A stretch of DNA of 64,000 bases from Pseudogymnoascus destructans (lineage: Eukaryota > Ascomycota > Leotiomycetes > Thelebolales > Thelebolaceae): positions 496,001 through 560,000 of the forward strand of contig NW_020167528.1 of the NCBI RefSeq assembly GCF_001641265.1, in the 5' to 3' direction. Shown in pieces: positions 1-11,112 of the stretch; position 1 is the first letter of the stretch, and each line of letters begins with the position of its first letter. A program made the translations under genes and the position numbers. The notes beneath the pieces were generated by a model. The model had not been told where the DNA came from. It saw only the letters and a program-made list of their open reading frames with translations, and made no database searches.

Positions 1-716
1 TTAATGGTCGTTCCATCCATACAGATGCATTCAACAGCAGACACCCATTCCTGCCGGCCTTGGTGTGCCTGGTGACATGTACGGAGTGTAGAATCAACGA
101 TGATCCGAGTACACTCCATAGTGCCAATCGAAAATCCAGTTTCATCCATGTTATACACGTTGTGTTCTTGTATTCCTAGACGCGCCACAAGGTCCTTGTA
201 TGCGTCAAACCACCCCGTTAACACATCTTTTGTAACTCCACTCATTCTTTGTGCTTCGACCCGTCTGCCTAGTTGGATTTGTAAATGCGGATGTCGTTTT
301 ATAAACCGTGGGACCCAGTCTTGTCCAAGGGGAAAGTTCAGAATCTCTTCGTGATGCGTGTGTTGGGCATGTTGACTGTTAGGGTGCGACAGTTCGAAAA
401 CGCGGCATCGGTTGACACGGATTTCGTCAGCAATATCCCGCAATATACGGTGACTAGGAGCATATCCACTAATTGTTAGCACCTTAATCCACTTTAAAAG
501 TGTCTGCTCTTGCGCTGGCGATAGCAGTTGTTGTTGTTGTCGAGCTTCTCTCCGTGACAGTTTCCCATTAACGTGTTGAAGGACTGTGTCTGGCCGAAGG
601 TGTAAAGCCTTTGCAGCACTGTACGAAGATTTGTATAATCCGGATTTAACTCCAGCAACAGCTTGTGCCAATAAAACTTCTAGTTCTTCAGCTTTCTGAC
701 TACGCTTTCGCACCAT
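1..716 (-). CDS. pogo/Fot1-family transposase, N-terminal part, cut by window edge
   Basis: Translating the minus strand from the ATG at 716 gives 238 uninterrupted codons to base 1. The start reads MVRKRSQKAEELEVLL. An N-terminal psq-type helix-turn-helix (about residues 15-60) is followed by a CENP-B/Tc5-like second helix-turn-helix (about 75-150, ending FIKRHPHL) and the first catalytic segment of the DDE domain, NVYNMDETGFSIG, at about residue 190. This order is that of pogo/Fot1 transposases, which cut and paste DNA at TA sites. The remaining DDE domain lies outside the window. No stop or frameshift is visible, so this copy may be young. A C-to-T-decayed relative lies at 21310-23007. Confidence 0.85.
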   Translation of the reverse strand, partial: MVRKRSQKAEELEVLLAQAVAGVKSGLYKSSYSAAKALHLRPDTVLQHVNGKLSRREARQQQQLLSPAQEQTLLKWIKVLTISGYAPSHRILRDIADEIRVNRCRVFELSHPNSQHAQHTHHEEILNFPLGQDWVPRFIKRHPHLQIQLGRRVEAQRMSGVTKDVLTGWFDAYKDLVARLGIQEHNVYNMDETGFSIGTMECTRIIVDSTLRTCHQAHQGRQEWVSAVECICMDGTTI

Positions 717-2153
717 GTTGGGGGTTTACATTGGTTTGGTGATACTCTTGATGCTCAATATTCCCCACTATCCCGTTTACGCCATTCTCCCGGTTACACC
801 ATGACTTACGTTATATAGCCTAAGAAAGCCACAACTTCTGCTAGCCCTATAAGGGCTCTAGGTTAACGTGACATAGTCCTAGAGGATATCTACTCTACAT
901 TTTTGCAAACTAGAAGTTAGGGTATAGGTTAAACACAGCTACACTCCCTTTAATGACACTATACTTTGTTCAAAGACACCCATTCCTAATTTTCCTACTA
1001 TATTACCACCTACTACTAAGCTATAGAGCTGTAACTCCATAGTAAGGCTGCAGGGCACACTACGCACCACACTCGTAGTGGCTCATAACATCAGACCAAC
1101 TAGTCCTACATACACCCCCTTTTAGGAGAACCTCTAAGGCACCGCCCTCTACTAGCAAACCTAACACCATCCTAACTAGTAGGGAAGGCGCTTAGTTAAC
1201 GGGCCTTACAGCTACGCAAACACGTAAGAACTGCTCTCTAAGGCCATACTCTATACATAAACCCATAGCTTAGCACGTCCCCATACCTTTCAGGAGGTCT
1301 TAGGGCTGCGTGTTATACCCGCGTCTTGCTAGACGTAAATAAATATCATCATCATCATCGTCTGTCTGTCTGTCTACCACTATGACCACTACTCTACCGC
1401 CCTTCCGCCCCGTAGTCCGCTCAGGTGGTCTAGCCTCCATCATAGCCTCAACCCCCCCCTTCACGCTATCAGTAAACCTCCTCCCGGAAATAAAACCGTG
1501 CATCTGTTCCGTAGAATAACTCAACGACCCCTTTCTTCCATCCCTCCTCACCACTCTCCACTACAGACAATCTCGCTACCCCGTTCCTCCACCAACATAT
1601 CCCTATCATCACTCATGAAATAATAACCCCCCCTTTCCCAGCCCCAACTTTCCCAGCAAAACAAAGCAAAAGCCAAGTATCCTCAAAAAAACGTTAATAG
1701 CAAAGCAAGATAATAAAAATACTCCCCCCCAATCCCATCCATCCGTCCCAACCATCCATCCCTATCACTAACCCTGCACCTAACACCTAACAACCTCCGA
1801 ACCTAAACCCTGAACCGAAAAAAAAGACTCCGTTGTGCACCCCGCTACTTGTGCTGCTGTTTTTACGCCGTTGTGTGATTGATTGATCTGGTTTGTGTGT
1901 CTGCTGCCTGAGCGCCGCACTGGTGATATCTTCTGCAAGAAAAAAAGTAAAAAGAAGGAAATGGAGATGGGGAGATGGAGAGGTGGATGATGGGAGGTGG
2001 TGGGTGGACTTGTGGAGGGGAGGTTGGTGGTCTATGGAGGGTGGAGTGACGGGCGAGGAAGCAGGTGCTTATGTTAATCCCTAGCTGCTGTCAGCTTGCC
2101 CTACTTTGCAAAGAGGGATAATCGGATTAAGTTACCAATGCAAGGGCAGGCGC
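717..2153. other. no convincing gene; transposon flank and intergenic
   Basis: The part to about 1300 is rich in CTA/TAG steps and holds no usable reading frame; it is probably the non-coding end of the pogo element plus older repeat debris. A CAT/GTCT microsatellite sits near 1347-1375. From 1600 the sequence is pyrimidine-rich and then purine-rich with no codon-like structure. The short open frames here (84 and 63 residues) are low-complexity and were not accepted. Confidence 0.5.
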
Positions 2154-3917
2154 CTACTCCAAACTCCTCTGCACCGCCCTCCTCAACAACCGATTGTACG
2201 CCTTCCTCTCCTCCTGCGTCCCCCAATACAACTTCGCCGCCTCGGGATTAACTAGCGTCCTCGGATCATACGGCGGGCTCTCCTCCTCCAACGCCTCAAT
2301 AATCCCATCAATATGGCTCTTAACATCATCGCTCCTGCTGGCGTTATAGCACGGCGTCCCATCCCTCGCGATGCGGTGGTGGAACAGACTCGTCTCGAAG
2401 CGCGTGCGCGGTTGCTCCTCGGGGAAGCGCGGGGATAGGCGGAGAGTTATGCGGAAGAGGCCGCCGTCGAGGTTGGTCATGGGGCGGCCGAAGTAGGTTA
2501 TGGACCAGACGAAGGGGTTGGAGTCGACGAGCTCGATGTCGAGGGTTACGGCGGAGTCGCGTTTGTAGGCTTCGACGACCTGTTCGTACTGGCGCTGGAG
2601 GTTGGCAGCTACGCCACTATCCTTTTTCTTCTGCGCGAGCCCCTCATCCGCCCAGCGATTCGTCTCAGCATCCAGTGTGGCCTTAATAGTCTCAAGTCGG
2701 CGTGTAAGCTCAGTGTAGTTGAACTTCCCAACCATATCATTCCCCTGTCCCTCAAAGGGCATGCGGGCGAAGAGCTGACCGTCTGTGACTTCCTCGCGGG
2801 CCTTGCGGATAGCAAGGAGGTAGGAGTCGTAGTACCAGAGGAAGCGGCGCTTGCAGAGGTCTTTGAAGGGCTCGAATGCCGCGAGGGAGTCGTCGGAGTT
2901 GTCGTCGAGCGAGTCAGAGTCGGAGTCGGTGGAGAGGGGGGGAAGGACGGTGCCGTTGGAGGCGATGCCGAGGTATTCTTCGAGGCGTTGGATGATGGAG
3001 ATGCGGAGGGTTTCGTGGCGGATCTGGGTTTGTGTTAGGAGGGTTGGGTGTTTTGGGGGGGGGGAGTGGCTGGCCTTCATAACGTAGTTCTTTTGGTTTT
3101 GTTTGTCTTCGGAGCTCTTGGCTGATTCGTAGCCGGGCTCGTTCTCGTAGGGGTTGGAGGACATGAGGCTTTGGATGGAGATTAGGATGGATTCGAGGCC
3201 TTGGGCTGATGACCATTCTTCTCCTCTTTCTCCGCGCCAGGTTCTGAGATCGTACGTTAGTAGTTGTCTTGCTTGATAGGGATGGGGTGAAGTACCCAAG
3301 AATTGATCTAGTTTCTCATCAGTATAGGTCTCAGAATGTATTCCACTGCGGGCTTAACTCACAGGCAGACCTTCCCCTGCGCGTATATGTTGGGGTTGAA
3401 GCGGCACCTCCCGCCATTCGTGGTGGTTGCATTGATCGAGGGCGCCTTGGCTGGATAATCTGTGTGGTGGTTTAGTGTTGGTTCAGGTGGCTGCCAGCGA
3501 GGCTGCCTGGGAAGGCTGGGAGGGGTCCATAACACACACCTTTGCCAAACCTGACTGCAAACTACCAGGCTGTCAGAATTGTAGATTTCCGAATAGATCC
3601 GTCACTCACCTCGAAGAACCCGAATTCGTATGGGGTGTCTGGGGGACCTAGGATAATGGCGCGGACGTTGCGAACGTCGACATCTCGGCAGGCCACTCCT
3701 ATAGCTGTAGAGGGGTCGTGTCAGCCTGAGCTGGCAGGTGTGGGGTATGGAGTATATGATATGAAACTGGGAGGTTCCGTACATAGATCGTTGGACTTCT
3801 GGATGCCGCTCAGCTCCTATGGTGATTGTCAGTCTGGGGCCCAACACGTCAAGAGCCAAACGCCTTCCCGGCGGGGTCACATACCTTTGCGATGCGAATG
3901 ATTCCGTGGTTTGACAT
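2154..3917 (-). CDS. E2 ubiquitin-conjugating enzyme, UBE2Z-like, with second E2-like C-terminal region
   Basis: I reconstruct seven exons on the minus strand: 3885-3917, 3783-3816, 3610-3704, 3540-3561 (22 nt), 3363-3459, 3296-3307 (12 nt) and 2154-3243, giving 460 residues. All phases agree and introns are GT-AG. The N-terminal UBC fold reads GPPDTPYEFGFFE, FNPNIYAQGKVCLSILG (catalytic Cys in KVCL) and TWRGERGEEWSS, matching the UBE2Z-type E2 family, which transfers ubiquitin from E1 to substrates or E3s. An acidic Ser/Asp-rich linker (about 195-215) leads to a second, divergent UBC-like part: FVWSITYFGRPMTNLDGG, a PxxxF segment and a Cys in DGTPCYN. Whether that second Cys is active is unknown. 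The 12-nt exon restores the otherwise missing SILG of the active-site loop, which supports the model. Confidence 0.85.
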
Positions 3918-4060
3918 CTTGGCGATATCAGAATGGCTCAGCGAGCTTGTGTTGAGGTGTGAGAGGGCAGAGAAAGCATGAAGAAAGTAGGATGGGAAAT
4001 CAGGCAACCTGGCGGGCTACGTAACGAGTGATTCTGATGCGGAAGGGAATGGTGGTTGTG

Positions 4061-4159
4061 TTGGCTGTGTTGGCTGTTTTGGCTGTTTTGGCTGTTTTGG
4101 CTGTTTTGGCTGTGTTGGCTGTGTTGGCTGTGTTGGCTGTGTTGGCTGTGTTGGCTGTT
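4061..4159. repeat. 9-bp minisatellite (TTGGCTGTG/T), about 11 units
   Basis: A tandem array of TTGGCTGTG and TTGGCTGTT units lies just upstream of the E2 gene. In one frame it reads as a VLA repeat, which creates a false 85-residue open frame. A related unit reappears at 4271-4281. Confidence 0.9.
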
Positions 4160-5846
4160 TGGAGTGGTCAGTCAGAGGAGGGAGGAGGGATAAGACAGAA
4201 TATGGGCTGGGGGCTGGCGACGTACTCGGTACTCTACTATCAAGGTGTGACGCTAAGGAGTGGTGGGGGTGGTTGGCTGTGTTAAGCTATCCTGATCTAG
4301 GGAAAGTCGGAGCGGGCGGGTATTGTGAGGCTAAGGCTGGAAGAGGGATAGCACAGGCTGCGTGTACAGGAGAGTAGACGCCGGGGTAGACGCCGGGGTA
4401 GACGCCGTGGATAACAGCAATCGACTGCCAACAAACAACCCCGCGGCTATTCGATAGTATATGGAGTAATTTGCGTATCTGTCTATGTCTGTCTGTGTCT
4501 TGGCTGCTGCTACGGTGTGTTTACGTGCTGCGCCATATCGTCTGCGCCATATTTAGAGTAACTTTGGTCGCCTCGTTCTAACCTTATGCTACTCGGCCCA
4601 TTTGCTATGCATGGCGCTGTCCTGTTCTTGGTCACCTGACTTTAACAGCTACTTCTCTAGCGTGAGTATACTCGTTTTTCGTACTCCGTATTTATGTCTG
4701 ATCCGTGGTTGCTCCGCAACAACCACGTGACTGCCACCCCGCCCCTCCCTTGGCTGCAATTGGGCCGCAACGTGTGGGAAGAGAAGAAAAGGGGAAGGGC
4801 GAAGGATTAAGGATTAAGGATTAAGGGGATAAATTCATTTGGAAGCGCGAGGGATCCAATCACTGTACACCACATCGTATACAAACTTATTATACAATAT
4901 TATACTTTTGTACATACAACGCCTCCTCCCAGCGCTTGTGTCCTCCTGGCCTCCTTCGCTAGAGCCAATGCACCCTGCACGGTCCATGTCACTTTCCCAC
5001 CTCCCGTCCGCTGTAGAGTGACTTCAGACACACTACTCCGTACCTCGCTCAGGATATCCTGTGTACCTTTTCTTCCCGTTCTAACTCTCCTTCTCCTCCT
5101 TCTTCTCCTTCTCCTACTGGCCCTCCTACTGGCCCTCCTACTGTTTCTCCTTCTCCTACTCGCCTCCTACTCGCCCTCCTACTCGCCCTCCTACTCGCCC
5201 TCCTACTCGCCCTCACCAACGAAAGTTACCAAGTTACTTCGTACCTTTAATTACTCCGCAACCTCACATCTCACAAAGTCACAAGTCGCTCAATATAGCA
5301 CTCTGCTGCAACTACACCACTACAATACCTACTTCGTCCCCCATGCGCTTACCTCCCTCATCTACTTCTCGAGCTTCAATGAATGTGTCTCGCTGTCTCT
5401 GTTTGATCCTACGTCCAGCGTTCAGCCTCGACACCTTCCCCGACGTAGCGTGTTGAGAACTCCTCCTTCTCCCGACAGACACAGAGAGCTCAGGGCCTCA
5501 TCCAGCGCCTTGGCAACCACAGAGTGGCTTGTCGCGCTTCATTCTCGTGGGATAGATACCATACCCCAGAAGCTGCTTCGGCTCCTATCTCGATAATACT
5601 TCGGTGTCTGATCCGCTCCAACAATCGCCATCGTTAATACCCTCGTTTGCTTTACGCCTGGGCCATACACGACGCCCTTTGCTTCTCTGTTTTGCCTTCG
5701 ATCTGTCCTGTCCTCGACAAAACACACCTCCACCACCAACCACGAGCGAAGTGGCGCATACCCGGCGATACGACCCCTCCGACTCTGATCGCGACCAGTA
5801 GGGAATACGGGATACATCAAGCTGGCATACTATTCTGGTTCCGATA
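4160..5846. other. shared upstream region of E2 gene and RhoGAP gene
   Basis: No gene is seen. The stretch holds three tandem copies of GTAGACGCCGGG (4376-4412), a GGATTAA repeat (about 4803-4827), a C/T-rich tract from about 5085 and a CTCCTACTCGCC tandem array at about 5154-5214. Long pyrimidine tracts are typical of promoters and 5' leaders of highly expressed filamentous-fungal genes, so 5080-5846 is best read as promoter plus 5' UTR of the plus-strand RhoGAP gene. The 192-residue open frame across the tract is low-complexity and rejected. Confidence 0.55.
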
Positions 5847-8800
5847 ATGGGTCCTCAATCGGAGGGAGGTCCCCCTGGTCCCAGCTGGGCGTATGGAGGT
5901 CCACCGCCATCGGGAGAGGATAATCGCTATCAATCCAGCCGGAATATGGCCCCTTCAGGCTACCCACAACGACAGCACCAGCACCAGCAGAATCTCCCAC
6001 GCCAAAACCAAAACAATGGCTACGACCAGGCCAATCGAGGACCACCACCACCCTCGCTCCAGGCCAACCAGGGAATGGACAACATTGCAGGAGACGCACA
6101 TAAAGACAGTTCTGAACGGGATCGCTCGCGGCACCGTGGTGGAAAGAGGACGGGAAGCGGGCAACTCCGTCTATGCAAGAAGTGCGGCGAGCCCCTCACA
6201 GGGCAATTCGTGCGTGCACTCGGCGGCATGTTCCATCTCGATTGCTTCAAGTGCAAGGCAAGTTCACCTATTCCATGTGTCTATATTTGGAGACTCAGCT
6301 AACAGATCGCTTTGCAGGATTGCGGTCAAATCGTCGCGTCAAAGTTCTTCCCAGCAGATGATGAAGCGGGCCAAGGCCAATACCCATTATGCGAAACAGA
6401 TTATTTTCGGCGCTTAGGCCTACTCTGTCACCAATGCGGCGGGGCACTGCGAGGCTCGTATATCACGGCGTTAGAGCGCAAGTACCATATCGACCACTTT
6501 ACGTGTTCGGTATGCCCTACGGTTTTTGGCGCGCAAGACAGCTACTACGAGCACGCTGACAAGGTCTACTGTCACTACCATTACTCGACGCAATTCGCAC
6601 AGCGCTGCAATGGCTGTCAGACTGCTATTTTGAAGCAATTCGTGGAAATCTTCAGGAATGGACAAAACCAGCACTGGCATCCAGAGTGTTATATGATTCA
6701 CAAGTTCTGGAATGTAAGGCTTGCCGAGGCCTCGTCAGAACCGCCGCCAGAGCGACCTCTTTTGAAAGATGCCTCGGATGTCGAGGCACGTAATTTGGTA
6801 CGCGACGAGGAGGAGAGGATGGAAGAGAAGGTGTACAGAATCTGGAGCGTGCTTTCGACGTTTGAGGAATCCTCGGCTGCGAATATCTCGGATATGCTCC
6901 TTCATGTCAGCAACGGTGCCTATGTGGATGGAGTACTGACAGCCAAGAAGTTTATCTGGCATGTTGATCTTCTCTTCAAGTCTGCAGATAAACTGGATGC
7001 CGTGATATCCCAGCAGGGCGTTAAAGGTACTTCGTCGCATATGGCAAGCCGCGACCAGAAGCTAACCCATAGTGCAGGTCTCTCTTACTCGAGGGAAGCG
7101 AAGCTATTATGCAAGAAGATAGTTGCGTTCTTCGCGTTGCTGTCGAAAACCCAAGACACAGGTGTTAGGAAGCTTGGCGTAACACAGGAACTCCTTTCGC
7201 TTGTCACGGGGCTGGCACATTATCTCAAGCTTCTTATCCGGATATGCCTCCAAGGGGCTCTGCGAGTTGAACGCGAAATGAAGAACACGCATGGACTGGA
7301 CCTGTTCCTGGGCGACCTCGGCGATGTGGACCAAGTTAGAGATAACGAGAAATCTTTGGAGAAGACAACCGGCACGACAGGCCTTGCAGGAGCCGCCTCA
7401 GATCAATGCACACATTGCCAACGGCCTATGGAAGACGAGTGCGCCCTTATTGGCGAGAAGAGGTGGCACCTGTCCTGTTTAAGCTGCTGCATCTGTTCTC
7501 GGGAGCTCAGTCATAACCTCGAGGATGTGCGATGGAGCGATTCCGACAGGGTATTATACTGCAACAACTGCCAAAACCGGTCGCCAGATTCCGTTTCTGG
7601 ATTTACTTACGTTACGCGATTACAACATTATGTCTTCCTCCTGAGGGTGGCGCTTGCGAGACTCCTGGTGATGTTGAGAAATAGCGGTACGCTGCCACAC
7701 ACTTCTGATGATCCAAACTTGAATGGTTATAATTCACAGGAAGGCCATCGGCTCGGCGAGCCGTCAGACCAGCACCCAGCCGCTCTCACCCAGGAGAGTC
7801 GGTCTAAATCTTACGGTGGCACGAGCGAAGAGAACCCACGAGAATCGTCGTATGAGAACACACTCAACGATGTGCGGAGGTTGCGTAGCACACGTATGGA
7901 CAAGCACTTGTCTTCGACTATCAAGAAGGCCAGGACATCGCGTATCATGGATGGACCGGAGAGCCGGAGCGTGCGGCCCGGATCAGCTGGAGCTGATGGG
8001 TCTGATACGAGGAACAACGACTTTCACATCGTGGAGGAGCGTGATAACCAAGGCGAGCCAAGATCGGAGCTCTTGTTCGGACACCAGGATGCTCTTACTC
8101 TTGATGATATCCCCAGGATCGTCGCGGCTGAGCAAGCAAAGGAACAGAGGCCGAACGCCTATAAACACGCCCGACATGAGTTATTCAATACTTCTATCAC
8201 GGAGCCCAAGCTACTGAATGGACACCAGAGGGCATACTCCAACGCCAATGAGCTCGACAACCCCAATCTCGAGAGCGAGCCCTCCCCACAGCGCGGGCCG
8301 CCGGGAAAGCGATATTTCTCCGAGCTCTCCGCACTCGAGTACTTCATCGTTCGCCACGTAGCGGTGTTGTCGATGCAGCCATTACTAGATGGCCATTTCA
8401 CGCTGGAAGAGCTCCTGGGTCTCATTGAGTCACGCAAGCCGACGTTCTGGGATAAGTTCGGGAAGGCGTTTAAGAATGATAGCCGTAAGGGCGCGAAGAA
8501 GAAGGGCGTGTTTGGCGTTCCTCTGGAGGCGATTATTGAGAGAGATGGAGCGGATTCCACGGATGGTGTTGGGCCGGGGAGCTTGAGGATTCCGGCGCTG
8601 GTGGATGATGCGATTTCGACGATGCGGAAGATGGATTTGTCTGTCGAGGGTGTGTTCCGTAAGAATGGCAATATCAAGAGGCTCAATGAGGCCGTGGCGG
8701 CGATTGATAAGGATGGGTGTGATGCAGTGGACTTGTCTTCGGAGAATGTGGTGCAGGTCGCAGCACTGTTGAAGAAATATCTTCGAGAGCTGCCAGACCC

Positions 8801-9732
8801 GTTACTTACGTTCAAGTTACATCGTCTGTACATCACGTCCCAGAAGATCGCCGACGAAGACAGGCGCCGTCGCGTTCTGCACCTCACATGCTGTCTACTC
8901 CCCAAGGTCCACCGCGACTGCCTCGAGATCCTCTGCTCGTTCCTGAACTGGACCGCGTCGTTCCATCAGGTCGATGAGGAGTCGGGGAGTAAGATGGACA
9001 CGCACAATCTCGCTACCGTCATCGCGCCGAATATTCTGTTTACGAATACGAAGAATGCGGGGATGGATGAAAGTTTCCTGGCCATTGAGGCGGTGCACTC
9101 GCTAATTGAGTTTAACGACCAGATGTGTGAGGTAAGTTTACTGCTCTACTCTACCTGAAAAAAAGATCATACTAACCCCCACCACCCAGGTCCCAGAAGA
9201 CCTCCAATCAATCCTCAACGACTCCTCCCTCTTCAACAATACCAGCGACATCACCACCAAAGAAATCCTCAAACGCTACGGCGACATCGCCGCCAGCGGC
9301 GGCCTGCGCCACACCGTCGAGACCACCCCCGGCCGCTCCAACGACGGCAACGGTAGCGGACGCGCCCACGCACCCGTCGTGACGCGTGTTGAGACGGAGA
9401 ACTCGCAGAATGGGACGTGGCAAAACGAAACTAGCGTGAGGCACGTGGAGGAGAATTCTGGGAACGGCGCCGGGGGGTCGGGAAGCCAGACTACCCCGCC
9501 CCACCAGACGTGGCGAGGGGAGGACTTGGAACATCCGAGTCCGTATGCGCAGCGCGATGGGTCGGGGTCCGGATACCCGTCCAGGGAGAAGTTGCCGTTT
9601 GTGCAGAGGGAGGGGAATGGGACGCCGGATAGCCATAAGGAGAGGAGCGGGTGGAGGCATTCGGCGTGGGGGTCGAGGAGCCAGAATCAGCAGCAGAATG
9701 GTGGGGGGATGGGGGTTACGGGGCCGAGCTAG
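5847..9732 (+). CDS. lrg1: LIM-domain Rho GTPase-activating protein, Lrg1-like
   Basis: Exons 5847-6257, 6318-7026, 7078-9131 and 9190-9732 give 1238 residues. The order is a Pro/Gln-rich N terminus, LIM1 (about 109-170, CKKCGEPL..CFKCKDC), LIM2 (about 175-235, CHQCGGAL), LIM3 (about 482-540, CTHCQRPM), a Ser-rich linker, and RhoGAP (about 851-1058). The RhoGAP arginine finger is in SVEGVFRKNG and the conserved lysine/asparagine block is in THNLATVIAPNIL. This is the architecture of yeast Lrg1 and Neurospora LRG-1, which turn off Rho1 and thereby limit cell-wall glucan synthesis and polar growth at hyphal tips. The first intron must be GC-AG (donor GCAAGT at 6258) to keep LIM1 in frame. The second intron is only 51 nt and in frame, so it would be missed by ORF scanning. 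Confidence 0.93.
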
Positions 9733-11112
9733 GTGGGGGTGGCTCGTTTGACTGTCTTCTGTCCGCCTTGACGAATTAACGCTATTACAATTGCATAAAA
9801 GACGCTCTCTGCAGATTGAAGAAAACCTGCGACCTTTTTTGCGAAACACACAACTACTCTTTTTGCACATAACGAAGTACATATCTGGATCAATTCAGCG
9901 GTGTTTTTTTGTTTGCTTTTTTGTTTTGAGAAGAGAAGGGGAGATATACCAGAACTCTGCAAGTTCCCACACCGACACCATACCCATCCACACACACCCT
10001 CACCCTCGAGATTTTGAGTGGAGAAAAATAAAAGCGAAACCGAGGAACTTTCGGCAAATACTCAGCCGGTTTTTTTGTCGAGCGATTCGATTCACCACCA
10101 TACTACCATACTACCATGCCAGCAGCAGTTAAAAAACGTCGCGCTTCTTTTTGTCCAAAAATCGAAAAATTCGCCTACTATATTCCCCCAATCGCAACGT
10201 TTTCAGATCATCCTCACCCCCCCATTTTCGTGTCGTCAAACGGGTCTTTTGTCGTTGTTGCGACACCTTGATACCTGGGGGAGGGGCATCTTCTTTTTCA
10301 TCTCCCGCTCACTTGTTTCAGTTTGGGCTTTTGTTGTTGCGCGCATTTGCAATGGCGTTTTTGTGTTGTTGTCGTCGTCGTATCGGGGACGCCGTTTTTT
10401 CGTCAATAGAAAGAGGAATCAGCTATAATTTCTGTCAACGTATGTAGTACGCTACTGTACGTACGGCACCACCTTTTTATTCGGCCTCCCACGCGCTCTC
10501 TCTATCACACACCACCGCCGCTGCCGTCGTCGTTCCCGGCCCTTGGATTTTTTCAAAAATACCGCTACGCGAGGACCAGCCATACCCACTTCTACAAGTT
10601 TGAGGGTTCTTTTTGTGTTGGATTTTGGGATATAATCCGTTAGTTTTCAAGTCAGCGGGGTGGGGCTTAAGGGCCTTGATCGTACGGCACCGCTGGGGTG
10701 CGGGTGCGGGTGCTGAGTGTGCATCGTGAAAAATTGTGGGGGGGGGGTGGGCGCGTATAGGATAGCGGTCCTGACGGGGTCCTGACTGGGGTAGGGCCGA
10801 GGTTGGGTTTGAGGTTGCGAAAGGCCGTCATATCACGCAGCTCGATGAAGAGGTGGGAGGAAGAAAGGGGAGATACGCGGAGCGACGAACGGACGGGCAG
10901 CTCCGCGACGTTAGTAAGGCGTTGGAAGTGGGGATCAGGGCAGGGCAGGGCATCGCGAGGTCCGCGTGCGTGCCATCTCGTAGTATACTACAGATATGAA
11001 TGTAGAACCAATGGGAGTATAATATTGTAAACACCTCTCTGTCCTCTATGGTTCTATGTGACAGTATAACTAAGATATAAAATATACAAGACTAGACTGG
11101 ACTATGCTAACA
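9733..11112. other. long gene-free interval after the RhoGAP gene
   Basis: No supportable gene. The sequence has T-rich runs (9840-10080), an ACCATACT repeat near 10095-10115, a G-run near 10739-10747 and many CA/CC-rich patches. The longest frame (136 residues at 10018-10428) has no domain-like pattern and no codon bias. Part of this is 3' UTR of the RhoGAP gene; the rest could hold a non-coding transcript, but nothing in the sequence shows it. Confidence 0.4.

Noticed and set aside
1300..1554. 84-residue minus-strand frame
   Set aside because: Contains a DDDDD microsatellite and no recognisable structure.
4028..4285. 85-residue open frame with VLA repeats
   Set aside because: Entirely produced by the 9-bp minisatellite.
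5018..5596. 192-residue open frame
   Set aside because: Leu/Ser/Pro runs come from the CT-rich leader tract; no domain, and it sits directly in the RhoGAP 5' region.
10018..10428. 136-residue open frame after the RhoGAP gene
   Set aside because: No domain-like pattern, overlaps other frames of similar length, and composition follows local T/C richness.
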